From assembly GCF_000812565.1 (NCBI RefSeq), contig NZ_JTAM01000005.1:1-64000 (forward strand): a stretch of 64,000 bases of DNA, read 5' to 3'. The translations under genes and the position numbers were made by a program. The stretch is from Flammeovirga sp. OC4 (GTDB lineage: Bacteria > Bacteroidota > Bacteroidia > Cytophagales > Flammeovirgaceae). Under the pieces are notes generated by a model that saw only the letters and a program-made list of their open reading frames with translations, was not told the origin of the DNA and made no database searches. Each line of letters starts with the position of its first letter. Position 1 is the stretch's first letter. Positions 54,501 through 63,984 of the stretch are shown here, one piece after another.

Positions 54501-57500
54501 GCATCCACTGAAGCATTTGCTGCCCAAGCAGAGAAAGTACTATATTCGGTAGCCCTTAACTCATTGGCCCAAATACATACATTGTAAGGGCTGGCGTCTG
54601 TAGTTTCAGGATTTCTGACACCAATCATTGCCGTCTGAACTGCACTTAAATCCGGGTTACCTATCACTCTTACTCTATAATTTCTAATGTTAGGTTCAGT
54701 CAGATTTGTGGGGTATATTTCATTCCTTTTTACACCACTCTTATTTCTTTCAGATTTTAATCTATAAAGTTCCTCTAGTGCAATATCAATCTCATTTTCC
54801 CTAGGCCAAATCGCCTCTTGGGTAGTAGTATACCTTGGTGTGATGTGTAAAGGAACTTCAATTTCATAGTAATTATCTACCAAATCAGTACCCACTCTTA
54901 AGAATGCTCTCAAATCTTCATCTTTCGCATTATCAGATTGAGCATGGAGCTCCATTTTAATTCTTTTATAATTGACAAGGTCCAAGCTAAAGTTTTTAAA
55001 GACCGCCACACCTTCATCATCTCTCAAATCATCGATACAGACTTGAAGCGATTGTTCGTTAATTCTTCTTGAAACCGTTGATGTTGCATCATAGTCTCTT
55101 TCAAAACCTGGAGGTAATACATAAGGAATTTTACCACTTTCATCTGTAACACCATTTTGCTCAATGTTTACCGATGAAATGTTTACAGTTGCAGTAGCTG
55201 GAGTAGCGCCTTCCTCATCAATATTCAATGTGTAAGGTCTCCATTGTGCACCTACCAATTGGAAATTCAACATTCTTAATACAACAGGCTGCTCCCAATC
55301 TGTCATAAATAAACGAATGAATTTGATTGATTTGAAATTGTCTATACTACCGAACTTCTCATAATTATCTTCATTACGAATAGGAATTCGAACTTGGTAC
55401 CATGTTACTAATTCTCTTGAATCTGGAGCTTCTGATGTTACTCTGTCGACGATATACGGGTTGTTGGATAATTGATTTGGACGCATTTCAAACTCGTACT
55501 CGTAGTAAGCGTTTAGTTCATTCAGAGTATTGTCTCCATTTAAATCTTCATTATTAGGGTAGTTGGTATTTGAAGGTGTAAAAGATGTCCCTCCTGAATT
55601 TTCTGGAGAGTTACCGTCTGGCCCATTAAAACGTTTATAACGCTCTAATACTTTTAAATCTTGTGCATCTAAGTCTCCACCCAAATAGTATCTAAAGTCA
55701 TCACTTGATGGATCGGCAAGAATAGCAGCCCTAGCCTCTGACGATAATACACTTGGTAATTTATCAATAAAATTTGTTCTAAAGAAATCAGCTTCCTCTT
55801 CACTCGTCAAACCATCATAACCAACATCTTGTGCTGCTCTTGGAACTGCTGTATTAAACACATTATTGACAAATTGTGTGGTAGGCGAGTAACCCCAAAC
55901 TGATTCGTTCAGTAGACTTTTGTTTGTCGTCATTCCATTTTCAAAGAAATGTCTTCCATCAGGAACTACATCTTCAGAAACGCTACCTAAATCAATGTAT
56001 AGTTTACCACCCGTATTGTTATTTTGACCTTCTACCAACGCATTTTGTCCTTGAATGAAAGGGTCCATCATCCAGAACTCCAAATACTGAACATTCAAGT
56101 TATCAAAATCTACATCAGTGGTAATAGCTTTCGTAATTGCACCAAAATTTTTGGTTGGATCTTTAAGCGTACCATCTGCATTGAGATCTGTATTGTAGTT
56201 GTAAGGCCCTTTTTCTGTTGGATAATAAGCAAGGTCAAATGTTACCTCATTGGTATTGATTTGATTGGCTTGACGGTTTTTAAATACCTCATTATATGGG
56301 ATAAGTCTCACATAATGGTTTTGCATATCTTCATCTGAAATATTGGAAGGTCTACTTGTATTTCCTGATGTATAATAAAATACGTTATCAATATTATACC
56401 AAGATAATAATGCTCTTCTGTCATTGTATTTCAATGAATCTTGAGGCGTCATCGGTGGATTATCCTCCAAGCCTTGGTCTTTCAATATTTTCAGTGGAGT
56501 ACTACCATGTGCCCAAGACGTTGGGTTTAATCCTAAATCATATGGCACCTCTGCTCCTTCAAAGTCATCAATATAACCTGTACCATCTGTTCCGATTAAG
56601 GATGGGGTGCCTGGAATCAATTGGGCAAACTCTCCTTTAAAAGAGAAACTCGATCTTTCTTTTGTGTCTAAACCTGGAATACCATCTACTAACTTCGTCA
56701 GTAATCTTGATTCTGTAGTATAATCCAAAGTAAGACCCCACATGGTATTCTTAATGGGTTCACTTCCCACATTGACACGAGAGATCAAGGGTTTTTCTGA
56801 AAGGTGCATTAACGTACCAGAAATAATGAAATCTTCATTAAAGTGATATTCTAAATCCACCCCTGCCAACGTTTTTGTCTGGAAGTTAAAAAGGTCTGCT
56901 CTCTCGTAAGTAATTCGGATATCTTTACCTGAAGTCAATACACCTTGATCCAAAATGGTCACTCTACCAAATTGATAATCTACTGTATATTGTACTCCTT
57001 CTGTCAAGGTAACTCCACCTGAAGTAATGACTACAGAGTTTTCTGCAATATTAATTCCCGGAAGTAATATCTCATTAGATGAACCTCCTTTGTAACTACC
57101 CAACATGAAGTATTTGTTCTGCCTTGTATTCAATACGGCATCAGCCTGTGTCCTTTCATAGAGGTCATTGAACACGTATTTGTCTTGAATAGTAACGGGA
57201 TCGTTTTGTAAGCTTGTTTCTATCGTCGAGCCAAAAGGTTCTAATACAGGGAAAATAATCCGTCCATTTTTAGAATCTACAGTCACTCCTTCCACAAAGT
57301 CAAAGTTACCATCCTTTTGAAGTTCTAAGTTCATATTCAAACGATCTAAACCTGTCACTTCGATCAATGGAACACCTGCAATTGCCCCTTCTTGAATACT
57401 TGGGTTGTCAACACCCGTTGCATCATCTCTATAGATAATTCTAAATTGGAAGTCCTCTTTTTGTATTCCTGATGTTTGTAAAGAATAGATATTCTTCATC

Positions 57501-59107
57501 ATTAAGTCCCACATTGGGAATACAACTTCTTGACCTGGGTTATAAAGATCAGGTGCTTTTGTAATGATCGTGGAAGGACTTAATAGCTTCATGAACATTA
57601 CTTCATCTTGAGAAAGGTTCGCTAAGTCTTCATTCAATTCACCCACCTTATACTTCACTCCATTAAAGGTGTATTCAAAAGCGATGGCTAGAACTTCGTC
57701 ATTTCTCAATGGAGAAGATAAAGAGACATAACCTAATTGTTGATTGTATTGGAATTCAGTGGGAGATAACTCTCTGGCACTACGTAAAATTTCAAATTCG
57801 GAACCATTTTCTAATCCTATCCCCTCAAGTTGACCTTTTATTGCATCAGACTGACGGTTAAGGTTTCTTAACTGTTTATATAATAGGTTGGCATTATTAT
57901 CAGCGGCAGAATTATTATTATTGATATCTACCCAAGCTGGATTGTATGGAACGGCTTCACCCAAATCCATTAAACCAACTAAGTTTCTTTGTGTTTCGGT
58001 GTCGTTACTTCTATTCGTAACATAAACCTTCATTCTAGTTACAACTACACCAGAAATAATATTGGGAGTGGCTTTTAAAGACTCTTCATACTTACCTCTG
58101 AAGAAATGTCCTATGAAGAAATGTCGGTTATTATCGTAAGTATCGGCTCTAAATTCAAATTCTCTATTCTGACCGCCATTTTTGATCGTAATTGTTTCTT
58201 GTGAACCTCTTTGTGAAGAGAAAACACTACTTACGTATAGATTACCAAAACGCAATCTAGAATATACACCAAATAAGTTTTGAGCACCTGAAATCAATGA
58301 ATTTCGAACATTAAAACTTACGTTACCTACTTGAATATCTTGAATGATATCATAATCATAGGCCGTGTAGCTCATATTATATTGTTGATCAAATTGGAAT
58401 GTACTTTTGGTATCGAAATTAGCCGATAGCTCTAACTTATCTCCAATCTTACCAACCATACCTAATCCTACTTGTTGATCGAAATTGAAACCTCCATTTC
58501 GTTGTTGTGTTACAGGAACTTGTGGATTATCAACTCTTTGGAAAAGAAAGCCAAAATCCAACATAGCATTACCATTCAACTCAAAATCAAGCGTACTACC
58601 TCCAAACAAGAAATCGGCAGCTCTGCCCAATTCAATTTCAGGGATCAAACGACCTCCATCCATTCCGGGCAAAACGTCATTACCATCTTGAGCTACAGAA
58701 AGGCTATTATAATATTCAGCCATCTGCTTTCTAAAGAGGTAATCTTTATAGGCATCATAATGAATGTAAGAAGGGGTTCTATAGTCTACATCACCATTCA
58801 ATGTCTCCTTCACATTGTAGGTTTTACCTGCAGAATCAATACTAATACTCGTTTCCGTATTTGGCTTAGTACTAATCAGAGGAGATTTTCGTTCAGGAGA
58901 GGCAATAGGATCCCCGAACCTATCTTTTTCATAAGGCTTAGAAGGCACATATTTACTTGTGTCTTGTTCTTGTCTTATCTCCTGAGGTTTCTCTTGCTGA
59001 AAAACCTCGTATGCTGTACTATGATATGCTGTTGATGAATACGCATCGTTTAAAAAGAATACATATAACAGTACGTTGACAATAGTTGCAACTGTAAAGC
59101 GAAACAA
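51557..59107 (-). CDS. sprA: T9SS outer-membrane translocon protein SprA (Sov)
   Basis: A 2516-residue protein. SprA forms the giant outer-membrane beta-barrel through which T9SS cargo leaves the cell and is needed for gliding in Flavobacterium. A signal segment lies near 5-24. The long beta-rich body contains typical SprA stretches such as GRIIFPVLEPFG and YIDDFEGAEVPYDLG. The start codon is TTG at 59107. Unusual here is a stretch near residues 1905-2060, an SRSRSRSR run then a Lys/Glu-rich coiled coil, between barrel strands. ruvA lies directly upstream, a neighbourhood I recall from other Bacteroidota. Confidence 0.95.
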   Translation of the reverse strand: MFRFTVATIVNVLLYVFFLNDAYSSTAYHSTAYEVFQQEKPQEIRQEQDTSKYVPSKPYEKDRFGDPIASPERKSPLISTKPNTETSISIDSAGKTYNVKETLNGDVDYRTPSYIHYDAYKDYLFRKQMAEYYNSLSVAQDGNDVLPGMDGGRLIPEIELGRAADFLFGGSTLDFELNGNAMLDFGFLFQRVDNPQVPVTQQRNGGFNFDQQVGLGMVGKIGDKLELSANFDTKSTFQFDQQYNMSYTAYDYDIIQDIQVGNVSFNVRNSLISGAQNLFGVYSRLRFGNLYVSSVFSSQRGSQETITIKNGGQNREFEFRADTYDNNRHFFIGHFFRGKYEESLKATPNIISGVVVTRMKVYVTNRSNDTETQRNLVGLMDLGEAVPYNPAWVDINNNNSAADNNANLLYKQLRNLNRQSDAIKGQLEGIGLENGSEFEILRSARELSPTEFQYNQQLGYVSLSSPLRNDEVLAIAFEYTFNGVKYKVGELNEDLANLSQDEVMFMKLLSPSTIITKAPDLYNPGQEVVFPMWDLMMKNIYSLQTSGIQKEDFQFRIIYRDDATGVDNPSIQEGAIAGVPLIEVTGLDRLNMNLELQKDGNFDFVEGVTVDSKNGRIIFPVLEPFGSTIETSLQNDPVTIQDKYVFNDLYERTQADAVLNTRQNKYFMLGSYKGGSSNEILLPGINIAENSVVITSGGVTLTEGVQYTVDYQFGRVTILDQGVLTSGKDIRITYERADLFNFQTKTLAGVDLEYHFNEDFIISGTLMHLSEKPLISRVNVGSEPIKNTMWGLTLDYTTESRLLTKLVDGIPGLDTKERSSFSFKGEFAQLIPGTPSLIGTDGTGYIDDFEGAEVPYDLGLNPTSWAHGSTPLKILKDQGLEDNPPMTPQDSLKYNDRRALLSWYNIDNVFYYTSGNTSRPSNISDEDMQNHYVRLIPYNEVFKNRQANQINTNEVTFDLAYYPTEKGPYNYNTDLNADGTLKDPTKNFGAITKAITTDVDFDNLNVQYLEFWMMDPFIQGQNALVEGQNNNTGGKLYIDLGSVSEDVVPDGRHFFENGMTTNKSLLNESVWGYSPTTQFVNNVFNTAVPRAAQDVGYDGLTSEEEADFFRTNFIDKLPSVLSSEARAAILADPSSDDFRYYLGGDLDAQDLKVLERYKRFNGPDGNSPENSGGTSFTPSNTNYPNNEDLNGDNTLNELNAYYEYEFEMRPNQLSNNPYIVDRVTSEAPDSRELVTWYQVRIPIRNEDNYEKFGSIDNFKSIKFIRLFMTDWEQPVVLRMLNFQLVGAQWRPYTLNIDEEGATPATATVNISSVNIEQNGVTDESGKIPYVLPPGFERDYDATSTVSRRINEQSLQVCIDDLRDDEGVAVFKNFSLDLVNYKRIKMELHAQSDNAKDEDLRAFLRVGTDLVDNYYEIEVPLHITPRYTTTQEAIWPRENEIDIALEELYRLKSERNKSGVKRNEIYPTNLTEPNIRNYRVRVIGNPDLSAVQTAMIGVRNPETTDASPYNVCIWANELRATEYSTFSAWAANASVDATLADFMNIKANTRYSTVGFGGIQDKIGDRQRESNLEFGISTNINLEKIFLNRVGLSIPIYMSYDRKGSNPYFDPLDPDTPLDISQGSFETAAEGAYYADQVRYLEVSRSINISNLSKVKMNPEAKSYPWDIENLSLSGGYSDSKMRDKNTEARDYTQWQLGAAYSYQSPLKNWEPFKNNEMGEWGALVKDFNIMPIPNSYSVRGNLNRTYRYTQFRTLNDDGQFTTEGILPTYEKQFLFDRGYNLGWNFAKSLKLDYNATANALVDEPEGAIDTDVKRDSIINNLLDFGRMKQFNQTIAGTYNIPINKIPALDFIGANARYTANTNWTAGTLGIADTLGNVISNRQDIAFNSKLDLNSIYKKIGYVNHLENGVSSRSRSRSRSRNSSGARKKKDNTRLAYEKIRLKDKLKKLRAKQKELRTEEADKKKAEKEKLEGKIAKLKTKIEKYKAKEKDIAPLELKIEEYTTQIAALSEKKETDTVEEEKKNSKLAKLDAEIKEYEQELLAVNKQLKERETPRKSAGESIGDAGIRLATMVKDVDLTYSENNSTILPGYMPQAKYLGFDENFGAPGLGFILGSQDPNIRFDAAKSGWLTSSLYLNQQFTQVKQEKYQVRANLEPFKDLKITLTSEHNTTQSYTEVFRITEAANDYESLSPQRTGTFGMSFFSLPTAFSAPDGNNQSAIFDQFVANREVVKNRLNSMRTQSQEEYVNNDQDVLIPAFIAAYTGQDVNNVGLTAFPSSFPIPNWDIRYTGLSNIKGLNDVFKTITLSHSYKSNYTVGSYNSSLLYGATEIGPDKGINDTPSAKDDGQGNIVPVYVINQVNIEERFGPLIGINIKLMNDLQIKFDYNKGRLLALNLSNAQVTEQLNNDFTVDVGYTKSGMKLPFRSKGRTRVLKNDITFRLAFSIRDNQTTQYRIDEDNVVTAGNMNLALRPTINYMLNDRASLQCYFDRTINDPKVSNAFRRTSTAFGFQFKYSLTQ

Positions 59108-59186
59108 ATTGAGGTCAGATTATGTTGATAATTTAATACACGCAAGGTGCTCAAAAAGTAAAAAATTTATCTATAGGCTGAGGAGA

Positions 59187-59786
59187 TTAATTATTTTTCA
59201 AAGCTAGTTTTATTAATTTTTCAACTGATAAATCTGAACCATGTTTCTTGATAATCAGTTTGATCGATTTCTGTGCTCCTGCTCTTGTAAAACCTAAGGC
59301 TACAAGGGCGTCCATAGCTTCATCCACTTTAGCGTTATCTGGTGCTACGGCAACAGTGGTTTGCGTCAACTCTCCTGAATACTGCAACTTAGATATTTTA
59401 TCTCTCAACTCGATCACTACTCTTTGTGCAGTTTTGGCTCCAATGCCTTTTACACTTTGAATAGTCTTCGAGTCTTCCTGCATAATCGCAGAACATATTT
59501 CAGATGAAGACAGAGAAGATAAAAACGCTAATCCAGTGGAGGGTCCTATACCTGAAACACTTATCAATAATAAAAACAAGCTTCTGTCGTTTTCAGTCGC
59601 AAATCCATACAACTGTTGGACATCTTCTTTCACATATAGATAAGTATATAAAGTACATTCTTCTCCTTCATTCAAAAGACTGAATGCATTTAATGGCCAA
59701 CGAATTTCGTACCCAATTCCTTGTACGTCTAACACAGCGAAAGTGGGAAGTTTTTTCGTTAACTTCCCCCTAATATAGTAATACAT
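59187..59786 (-). CDS. ruvA: Holliday junction branch migration protein RuvA
   Basis: RuvA binds four-way junctions and loads the RuvB motor during recombination repair. The 199-residue length is typical. Domain I begins MYYYIRGKLTKK, the helix-hairpin-helix domain holds SVSGIGPSTGLAFLS near 77-91 and SVKGIGAKTAQRVVIEL near 110-126, and the C-terminal domain III (about 150-199) contacts RuvB. It is 80 nt upstream of sprA and 11 nt downstream of the DUF4837 gene. Confidence 0.96.
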   Translation of the reverse strand: MYYYIRGKLTKKLPTFAVLDVQGIGYEIRWPLNAFSLLNEGEECTLYTYLYVKEDVQQLYGFATENDRSLFLLLISVSGIGPSTGLAFLSSLSSSEICSAIMQEDSKTIQSVKGIGAKTAQRVVIELRDKISKLQYSGELTQTTVAVAPDNAKVDEAMDALVALGFTRAGAQKSIKLIIKKHGSDLSVEKLIKLALKNN

Positions 59787-59797
59787 CTTTAATTTCT

Positions 59798-60904
59798 CTA
59801 GTCTATTTCCTTGAATGTCTTTAATTGAGCTTCCATTTCTCTTACAAGCTCTCTTTTATCCATTCCTGGTGCAAAAATGAAGCCTTCCACGTAGTATAAA
59901 TAGGCTCCAGATTTATCTGTAAAAGTATAGCTCACAAAAGGCCCCCCCATTGTGATATTATTCGTTTTCCAAAGCCCTCTTGTCTCAATTGCCAAGCGTC
60001 CGTCTACTTTTGTGTTTTGCGACTCTACTGGTACCAATTTCTCCGTCACTACAAAAGAGTTTTGGTTACTTGGGTCACCATACAAATATTGCTTTGCCAA
60101 CCTATCTCTATCGATAATGATTTGCTCAGGGTCAAATTGCTTTTGATCAGTGTAAGGTACTCTAGAAATGAAAATATTTTTATCAAAGCTTTGCTCTGGA
60201 TGTCTTAACCATAAAAAGTTATCATCATTTTGAGCGACTTTATAACCATCTAATAATTTCATAGAAACGTTCATGTTCTTTCTTAAAAACTTGTCCGTCA
60301 CTCTTGAATATGTCTTATTGATGGCTTTTTGAAGATTCTTTGTTTCTAAATCATGGAAAGGTTCTGCAATTGCTCTTTGTTTTTCGGGGTCATTCAAAAC
60401 CTCTCTTAATGTTGCTTCATCTTTCGCAAATAAAAGTTCAACTGTTTGCCCTTGTGCCCACGCATCGTATTTGATAAAATGAAATTTATCTTTCTCTTTT
60501 CTTAATTTCTCGATTACACCTTTCCCAAAAAAAGATCTTAAAACGGCACTTTCTCTCGTATTTTGATCAAATGTTGTTACGATCAATACATTTCTAGCTT
60601 GCTTAAGAATACTTGTAAACCCTGAAGGAATTACTTGTGTTACTGTAAATTGAGGTTCTGGCTGAGGCAATACTCCTCTTGATTTTCCTAACACTAGTTT
60701 GTATAAATCAGCACCTACTCCGTCTTGAGGTTTCCATTGTACAGAATCCATCACCAATACCATTTCACCAGGTTTCCCCTTGGCCATTGGTAAATAAGAT
60801 TTTTCTAAATCAGATTTAGCACCTTCTTTAGAAAGACATGAAAACATGAAAAACGATAGGTTGAATAAAACTAGGAATCGAAGTATTGTTTTTGACTTGA
60901 TCAT
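59798..60904 (-). CDS. DUF4837 family lipoprotein
   Basis: A 368-residue protein from the ATG at 60904; upstream in-frame starts exist but would delay the signal peptide. The lipobox is FMFSC near residue 22. The body matches the DUF4837 family of Bacteroidota, which is of unknown function. It sits between ruvA (11-nt gap) and the hydrolase (17-nt gap), so it is probably part of one transcription unit with them. Confidence 0.82.
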   Translation of the reverse strand: MIKSKTILRFLVLFNLSFFMFSCLSKEGAKSDLEKSYLPMAKGKPGEMVLVMDSVQWKPQDGVGADLYKLVLGKSRGVLPQPEPQFTVTQVIPSGFTSILKQARNVLIVTTFDQNTRESAVLRSFFGKGVIEKLRKEKDKFHFIKYDAWAQGQTVELLFAKDEATLREVLNDPEKQRAIAEPFHDLETKNLQKAINKTYSRVTDKFLRKNMNVSMKLLDGYKVAQNDDNFLWLRHPEQSFDKNIFISRVPYTDQKQFDPEQIIIDRDRLAKQYLYGDPSNQNSFVVTEKLVPVESQNTKVDGRLAIETRGLWKTNNITMGGPFVSYTFTDKSGAYLYYVEGFIFAPGMDKRELVREMEAQLKTFKEID

Positions 60905-60921
60905 ACTCATTTCTTTTAATT

Positions 60922-61890
60922 CTAAAATGCTGAACAATTGTTTAGGAATTCTAAGCTTCTCTGCTCAGAATAAGTGTAGTATTCTTTATCTCTGCAAAAG
61001 CCAACATGCCCCCCTTTTTTTGGAGCCTCCAAATATAAGTATTTACTCTCTTTTGCAAGATCAAATGGGTAACTTTCTTTGGTCAGAAAAGGGTCATTTA
61101 ATGCATTTAAAAGAAGAACAGGCTTTTGGATATTATTTATTTTTCTTTGCGGACTAGCTTGATAATAGAAGTCGTCTGCTGATTTGAATCCGTGCAATGG
61201 TGCGGTATAATAACGATCAAAATCCCTTAATGATTTGATCTTCCCGTCTTGAATTAAGTGGTCGTCAATCCCATCCATTACTTTTGTTTTGGCCATAACT
61301 TTGGCACTCAACTTCTTATTAAATTTTTGATTATAAAAACGTTTCGACCTTTTCTCTAATTCATCACTGCACGTCTTTAAATCAATAGGAGTTGAAACTG
61401 CTACTGCACCAATTACATTATCAAGTTTCAAAGACGGTGTACCTAAAGTATTTAAAGAAATGGCACCTCCCATACTAAAACCTACGAAAGCGATTTCTTT
61501 ATAATTGTACTTTTCTATTCTTGATAAAACTACTTCTACATCTTTGATATCTCCATGATGATAGAATCTTGGCAATCTATTGATTTCTCCACTGCATGAT
61601 CTACAATTCCATCCTAAAACATCCCATTGATTTTCTGAAAATAGTTTTGCAATCCCTTTGCAATAATGTCTATCAACACCACCTTCCAGGCCATGTAAAA
61701 CAATCACCAAACGTTGATTACCATTTCTCAACCAATCAAAATCAAAGAAGTCACCATCTTCCAATTCAATTCGTTCTCGATCATAAGAAACACCTTCTAT
61801 TTTTCTTTGAATAGAGGGAAGAATGGTCTGTAGATGTCCATTAAATTGCCAGAATGGCAGTTTGTACTTTTGAGGTTTAACAATTGGCAT
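60922..61890 (-). CDS. Alpha/beta hydrolase, YheT/ABHD-like
   Basis: A 322-residue cytoplasmic hydrolase of the YheT/EMB8 group. The start FWQFNGHLQTILPS is typical of the group, the oxyanion strand is VIVLHGLEGG near 82-91, and the nucleophile elbow is GFSMGG, with the Ser near residue 147. A C-terminal HVGF supplies the catalytic His. The substrate is unknown. It lies 2 nt from the DUF1573 gene, so they are probably co-transcribed. Confidence 0.88.
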   Translation of the reverse strand: MPIVKPQKYKLPFWQFNGHLQTILPSIQRKIEGVSYDRERIELEDGDFFDFDWLRNGNQRLVIVLHGLEGGVDRHYCKGIAKLFSENQWDVLGWNCRSCSGEINRLPRFYHHGDIKDVEVVLSRIEKYNYKEIAFVGFSMGGAISLNTLGTPSLKLDNVIGAVAVSTPIDLKTCSDELEKRSKRFYNQKFNKKLSAKVMAKTKVMDGIDDHLIQDGKIKSLRDFDRYYTAPLHGFKSADDFYYQASPQRKINNIQKPVLLLNALNDPFLTKESYPFDLAKESKYLYLEAPKKGGHVGFCRDKEYYTYSEQRSLEFLNNCSAF

Positions 61891-61892
61891 TT

Positions 61893-62657
61893 TTAATTTA
61901 CAATAGTCTGTAAACGGATCAGGATATTTTTCTCATCCGTCATAAGTTTGAAATAGTCTCGAAAAACTCCACTTTCAGTTAACTTTATCTGAAGAGGAAT
62001 CATCAAAATTTCTCCTTGTTGTACCATTCGGGGGTACTGCATTGTCTCTGCTTTTCCTTTTGTGTCAAATTGATGAAGTACTAAAGGTTTCTGCCCAAGG
62101 TTGGTCACATACAACGGATAGTTGATAACATCTCCTTTTTTCCCTTCCACTCTTAAAGCATATTTTGAAAGTAACGGGATCGCACTTTTTGCGGATTTCC
62201 AAGGAATATGATACTCATTATTAGTAGCGATTATTGGATTAGAATTCGCTACTGTCCCCTGTAATGAAATAGTATATTGACCAATTTTACCGTTTGTCAA
62301 TAATACAATGCTTCGATAAAAAGGTGTTTCTCCCTCTGTAGGTTTAAAATCAACACTAATTGTTGCTGAATCTCCAGGGGCTATCATCTGTTTTGAAAAA
62401 GAAGCCTCAGAACAACCACAATCCGTATCTATTTTCAACAATTCAACGCTTTGCTTTCCAATATTTTTAAAAGGGATAATAATATGGTAAGTGACTTCAT
62501 GACTTACAACTCCGAGATCGATATTTTGATTACTAAACATCAGTACACCTTTATTGGCAACAGCATTAAAATGAAGTGCAATGAACGTGCATATTGTCAG
62601 CAATAGTTTAATAAAAGACCTTTCTTTCAATACCTTTTTTCTTTCGAAGAATTCCAC
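61893..62657 (-). CDS. DUF1573 domain protein
   Basis: Up to 254 residues from a GTG at 62657. A TTG at 62630 would start right at the signal peptide (IKLLLTICTFIALHF), leaving about 23 nt of overlap with the preceding gene instead of 50. A DUF1573 (ASH-like) beta domain follows near 40-140, with FKNIGKQSVELLKIDTDCGCSE, where the CGC pair is a family hallmark. A second beta domain fills the C-terminus. Exported and probably periplasmic, of unknown role. Confidence 0.82.
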   Translation of the reverse strand: MEFFERKKVLKERSFIKLLLTICTFIALHFNAVANKGVLMFSNQNIDLGVVSHEVTYHIIIPFKNIGKQSVELLKIDTDCGCSEASFSKQMIAPGDSATISVDFKPTEGETPFYRSIVLLTNGKIGQYTISLQGTVANSNPIIATNNEYHIPWKSAKSAIPLLSKYALRVEGKKGDVINYPLYVTNLGQKPLVLHQFDTKGKAETMQYPRMVQQGEILMIPLQIKLTESGVFRDYFKLMTDEKNILIRLQTIVN

Positions 62658-63984
62658 GGATTATTTTATTTACATCAGCGTTGTCATCATAAGGAGTAAT
62701 GACCTTTTCGAGTTCTTTTGGAGAGTAGTTTTCGTTCATTTTGATGTAACCGAAACCTCTGTAAATCCCTTTTGCGATTTGTACAACGGCTCTTTCATCT
62801 TCTTCTCTTCCTTTGTCAATTAAGAACATATTAGGAACTCCGTAGCTAAATCTCATTGAAGCTTGTAATGCTCTTTTATTGTAATCTTCGGGATTTTCTT
62901 CACCTATACAAGCACCATTACAATTTTTCAGATGATACCTAAAACAAGCTTTATCACTATGGTCAATACCTGACAGTTTCTGACAAAGATTATTCTTATC
63001 CACCATCCTATCTAAAATCTTTTCCGCTTCTTTTCTTGAAAAAGTTGTAGTGACAGGATGATCACCTTCAGACAATGGAGCAATGCTGAAATTAACATAT
63101 CCATTATCATCATAAGACTGATAAATACCAAAGAAGGTCTTCGCACGTCGTTGTGCTCTGTTAAACCTTGGAAGGTGTTTCTTAATTTCGTCAGATTCCA
63201 ATAACAATGCAATTAATTCACTGCCCGTGAGCGTAGTTTTCACATCTCTTACCATTTCAGCCATTCTTATGGCCCTTGGAGTGCTCTTATTTGAAAGATG
63301 CTGGAGGATTCTTTTTCGTATATTTTTACTTTTGCCGATGTAGATTAATTCTTCTTCAGCATTGTAGAGATAATACACTCCTGTTTCGTCAGGTAGATTA
63401 TCTATTTTATCTTTTGAAAGCTGGTAATGTTTCTTTGAAGAATAAACATCATAATCGGTCATTTCTTCAATTACTTCACCTGCTTTTGGCTGCTTTAATA
63501 ATAATTGGAATAATTTAGCTGTAGCTTCTGTATCACCAATTGCTCTATGCCTTGAGTTATGAGGAATACCAATTTCATCACATAGTTTTCCTAAACTATA
63601 AGACTTTTTCCCTGGTAATAATACCCTTGATAATTCAACGGTACACACTGAATTCCTTCTATACTTATAGCCTAATGACTTGAACTCATCTTTCACAAAA
63701 TTGTAATCAAAGTCCGCATTATGAGCTACAAACAAGCAATCTTTCGTTATTTCAACGACCTTTTTGGCGATTTCAAAAAACTTTGGTGCATTCTTCACCA
63801 TTCCATTTTTTATCCCTGTCAAATTTTGGATAAAAGGTGGAATATTCATTTCAGGGTTCACAAACGACTCAAAGCGATCTATCTCAACACCATCCTCTAA
63901 AACAATGATGGCTATCTCAATAATTCTTCCTCCTTGGGCTACCGACCCTCCTGTTGTCTCAAGATCAATTACAGCATATTTCAT
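62608..63984 (-). CDS. DnaQ-like exonuclease fused to a GIY-YIG nuclease
   Basis: A 458-residue protein. The N-terminal part (about 1-170) is a DEDDh 3'-5' exonuclease: Asp7 and Glu9 (VIDLETTG), the Asp in AHNADFDYNF near 90-99, and the HRAIGDTEAT end near 146-155. The central part (about 200-280) is a GIY-YIG domain (GVYYLYNAEEELIYIGKSKNIRKRI), as in UvrC and Cho. It lacks the UvrBC and RNase-H-like parts of UvrC. This fusion is known in several bacterial groups, probably in DNA repair. It overlaps the DUF1573 gene. The start is 16 nt from the window end. Confidence 0.9.
   Translation of the reverse strand: MKYAVIDLETTGGSVAQGGRIIEIAIIVLEDGVEIDRFESFVNPEMNIPPFIQNLTGIKNGMVKNAPKFFEIAKKVVEITKDCLFVAHNADFDYNFVKDEFKSLGYKYRRNSVCTVELSRVLLPGKKSYSLGKLCDEIGIPHNSRHRAIGDTEATAKLFQLLLKQPKAGEVIEEMTDYDVYSSKKHYQLSKDKIDNLPDETGVYYLYNAEEELIYIGKSKNIRKRILQHLSNKSTPRAIRMAEMVRDVKTTLTGSELIALLLESDEIKKHLPRFNRAQRRAKTFFGIYQSYDDNGYVNFSIAPLSEGDHPVTTTFSRKEAEKILDRMVDKNNLCQKLSGIDHSDKACFRYHLKNCNGACIGEENPEDYNKRALQASMRFSYGVPNMFLIDKGREEDERAVVQIAKGIYRGFGYIKMNENYSPKELEKVITPYDDNADVNKIIRGILRKKKGIERKVFY

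Noticed and set aside
58472-59035. Plus-strand 187-residue open frame inside sprA
   Set aside because: It is antisense to the signal-peptide region of sprA. The product is basic and low-complexity and does not look like a real protein.
60846-61157. Plus-strand open frame across the DUF4837/hydrolase junction
   Set aside because: Antisense to two supported genes, with no domain.
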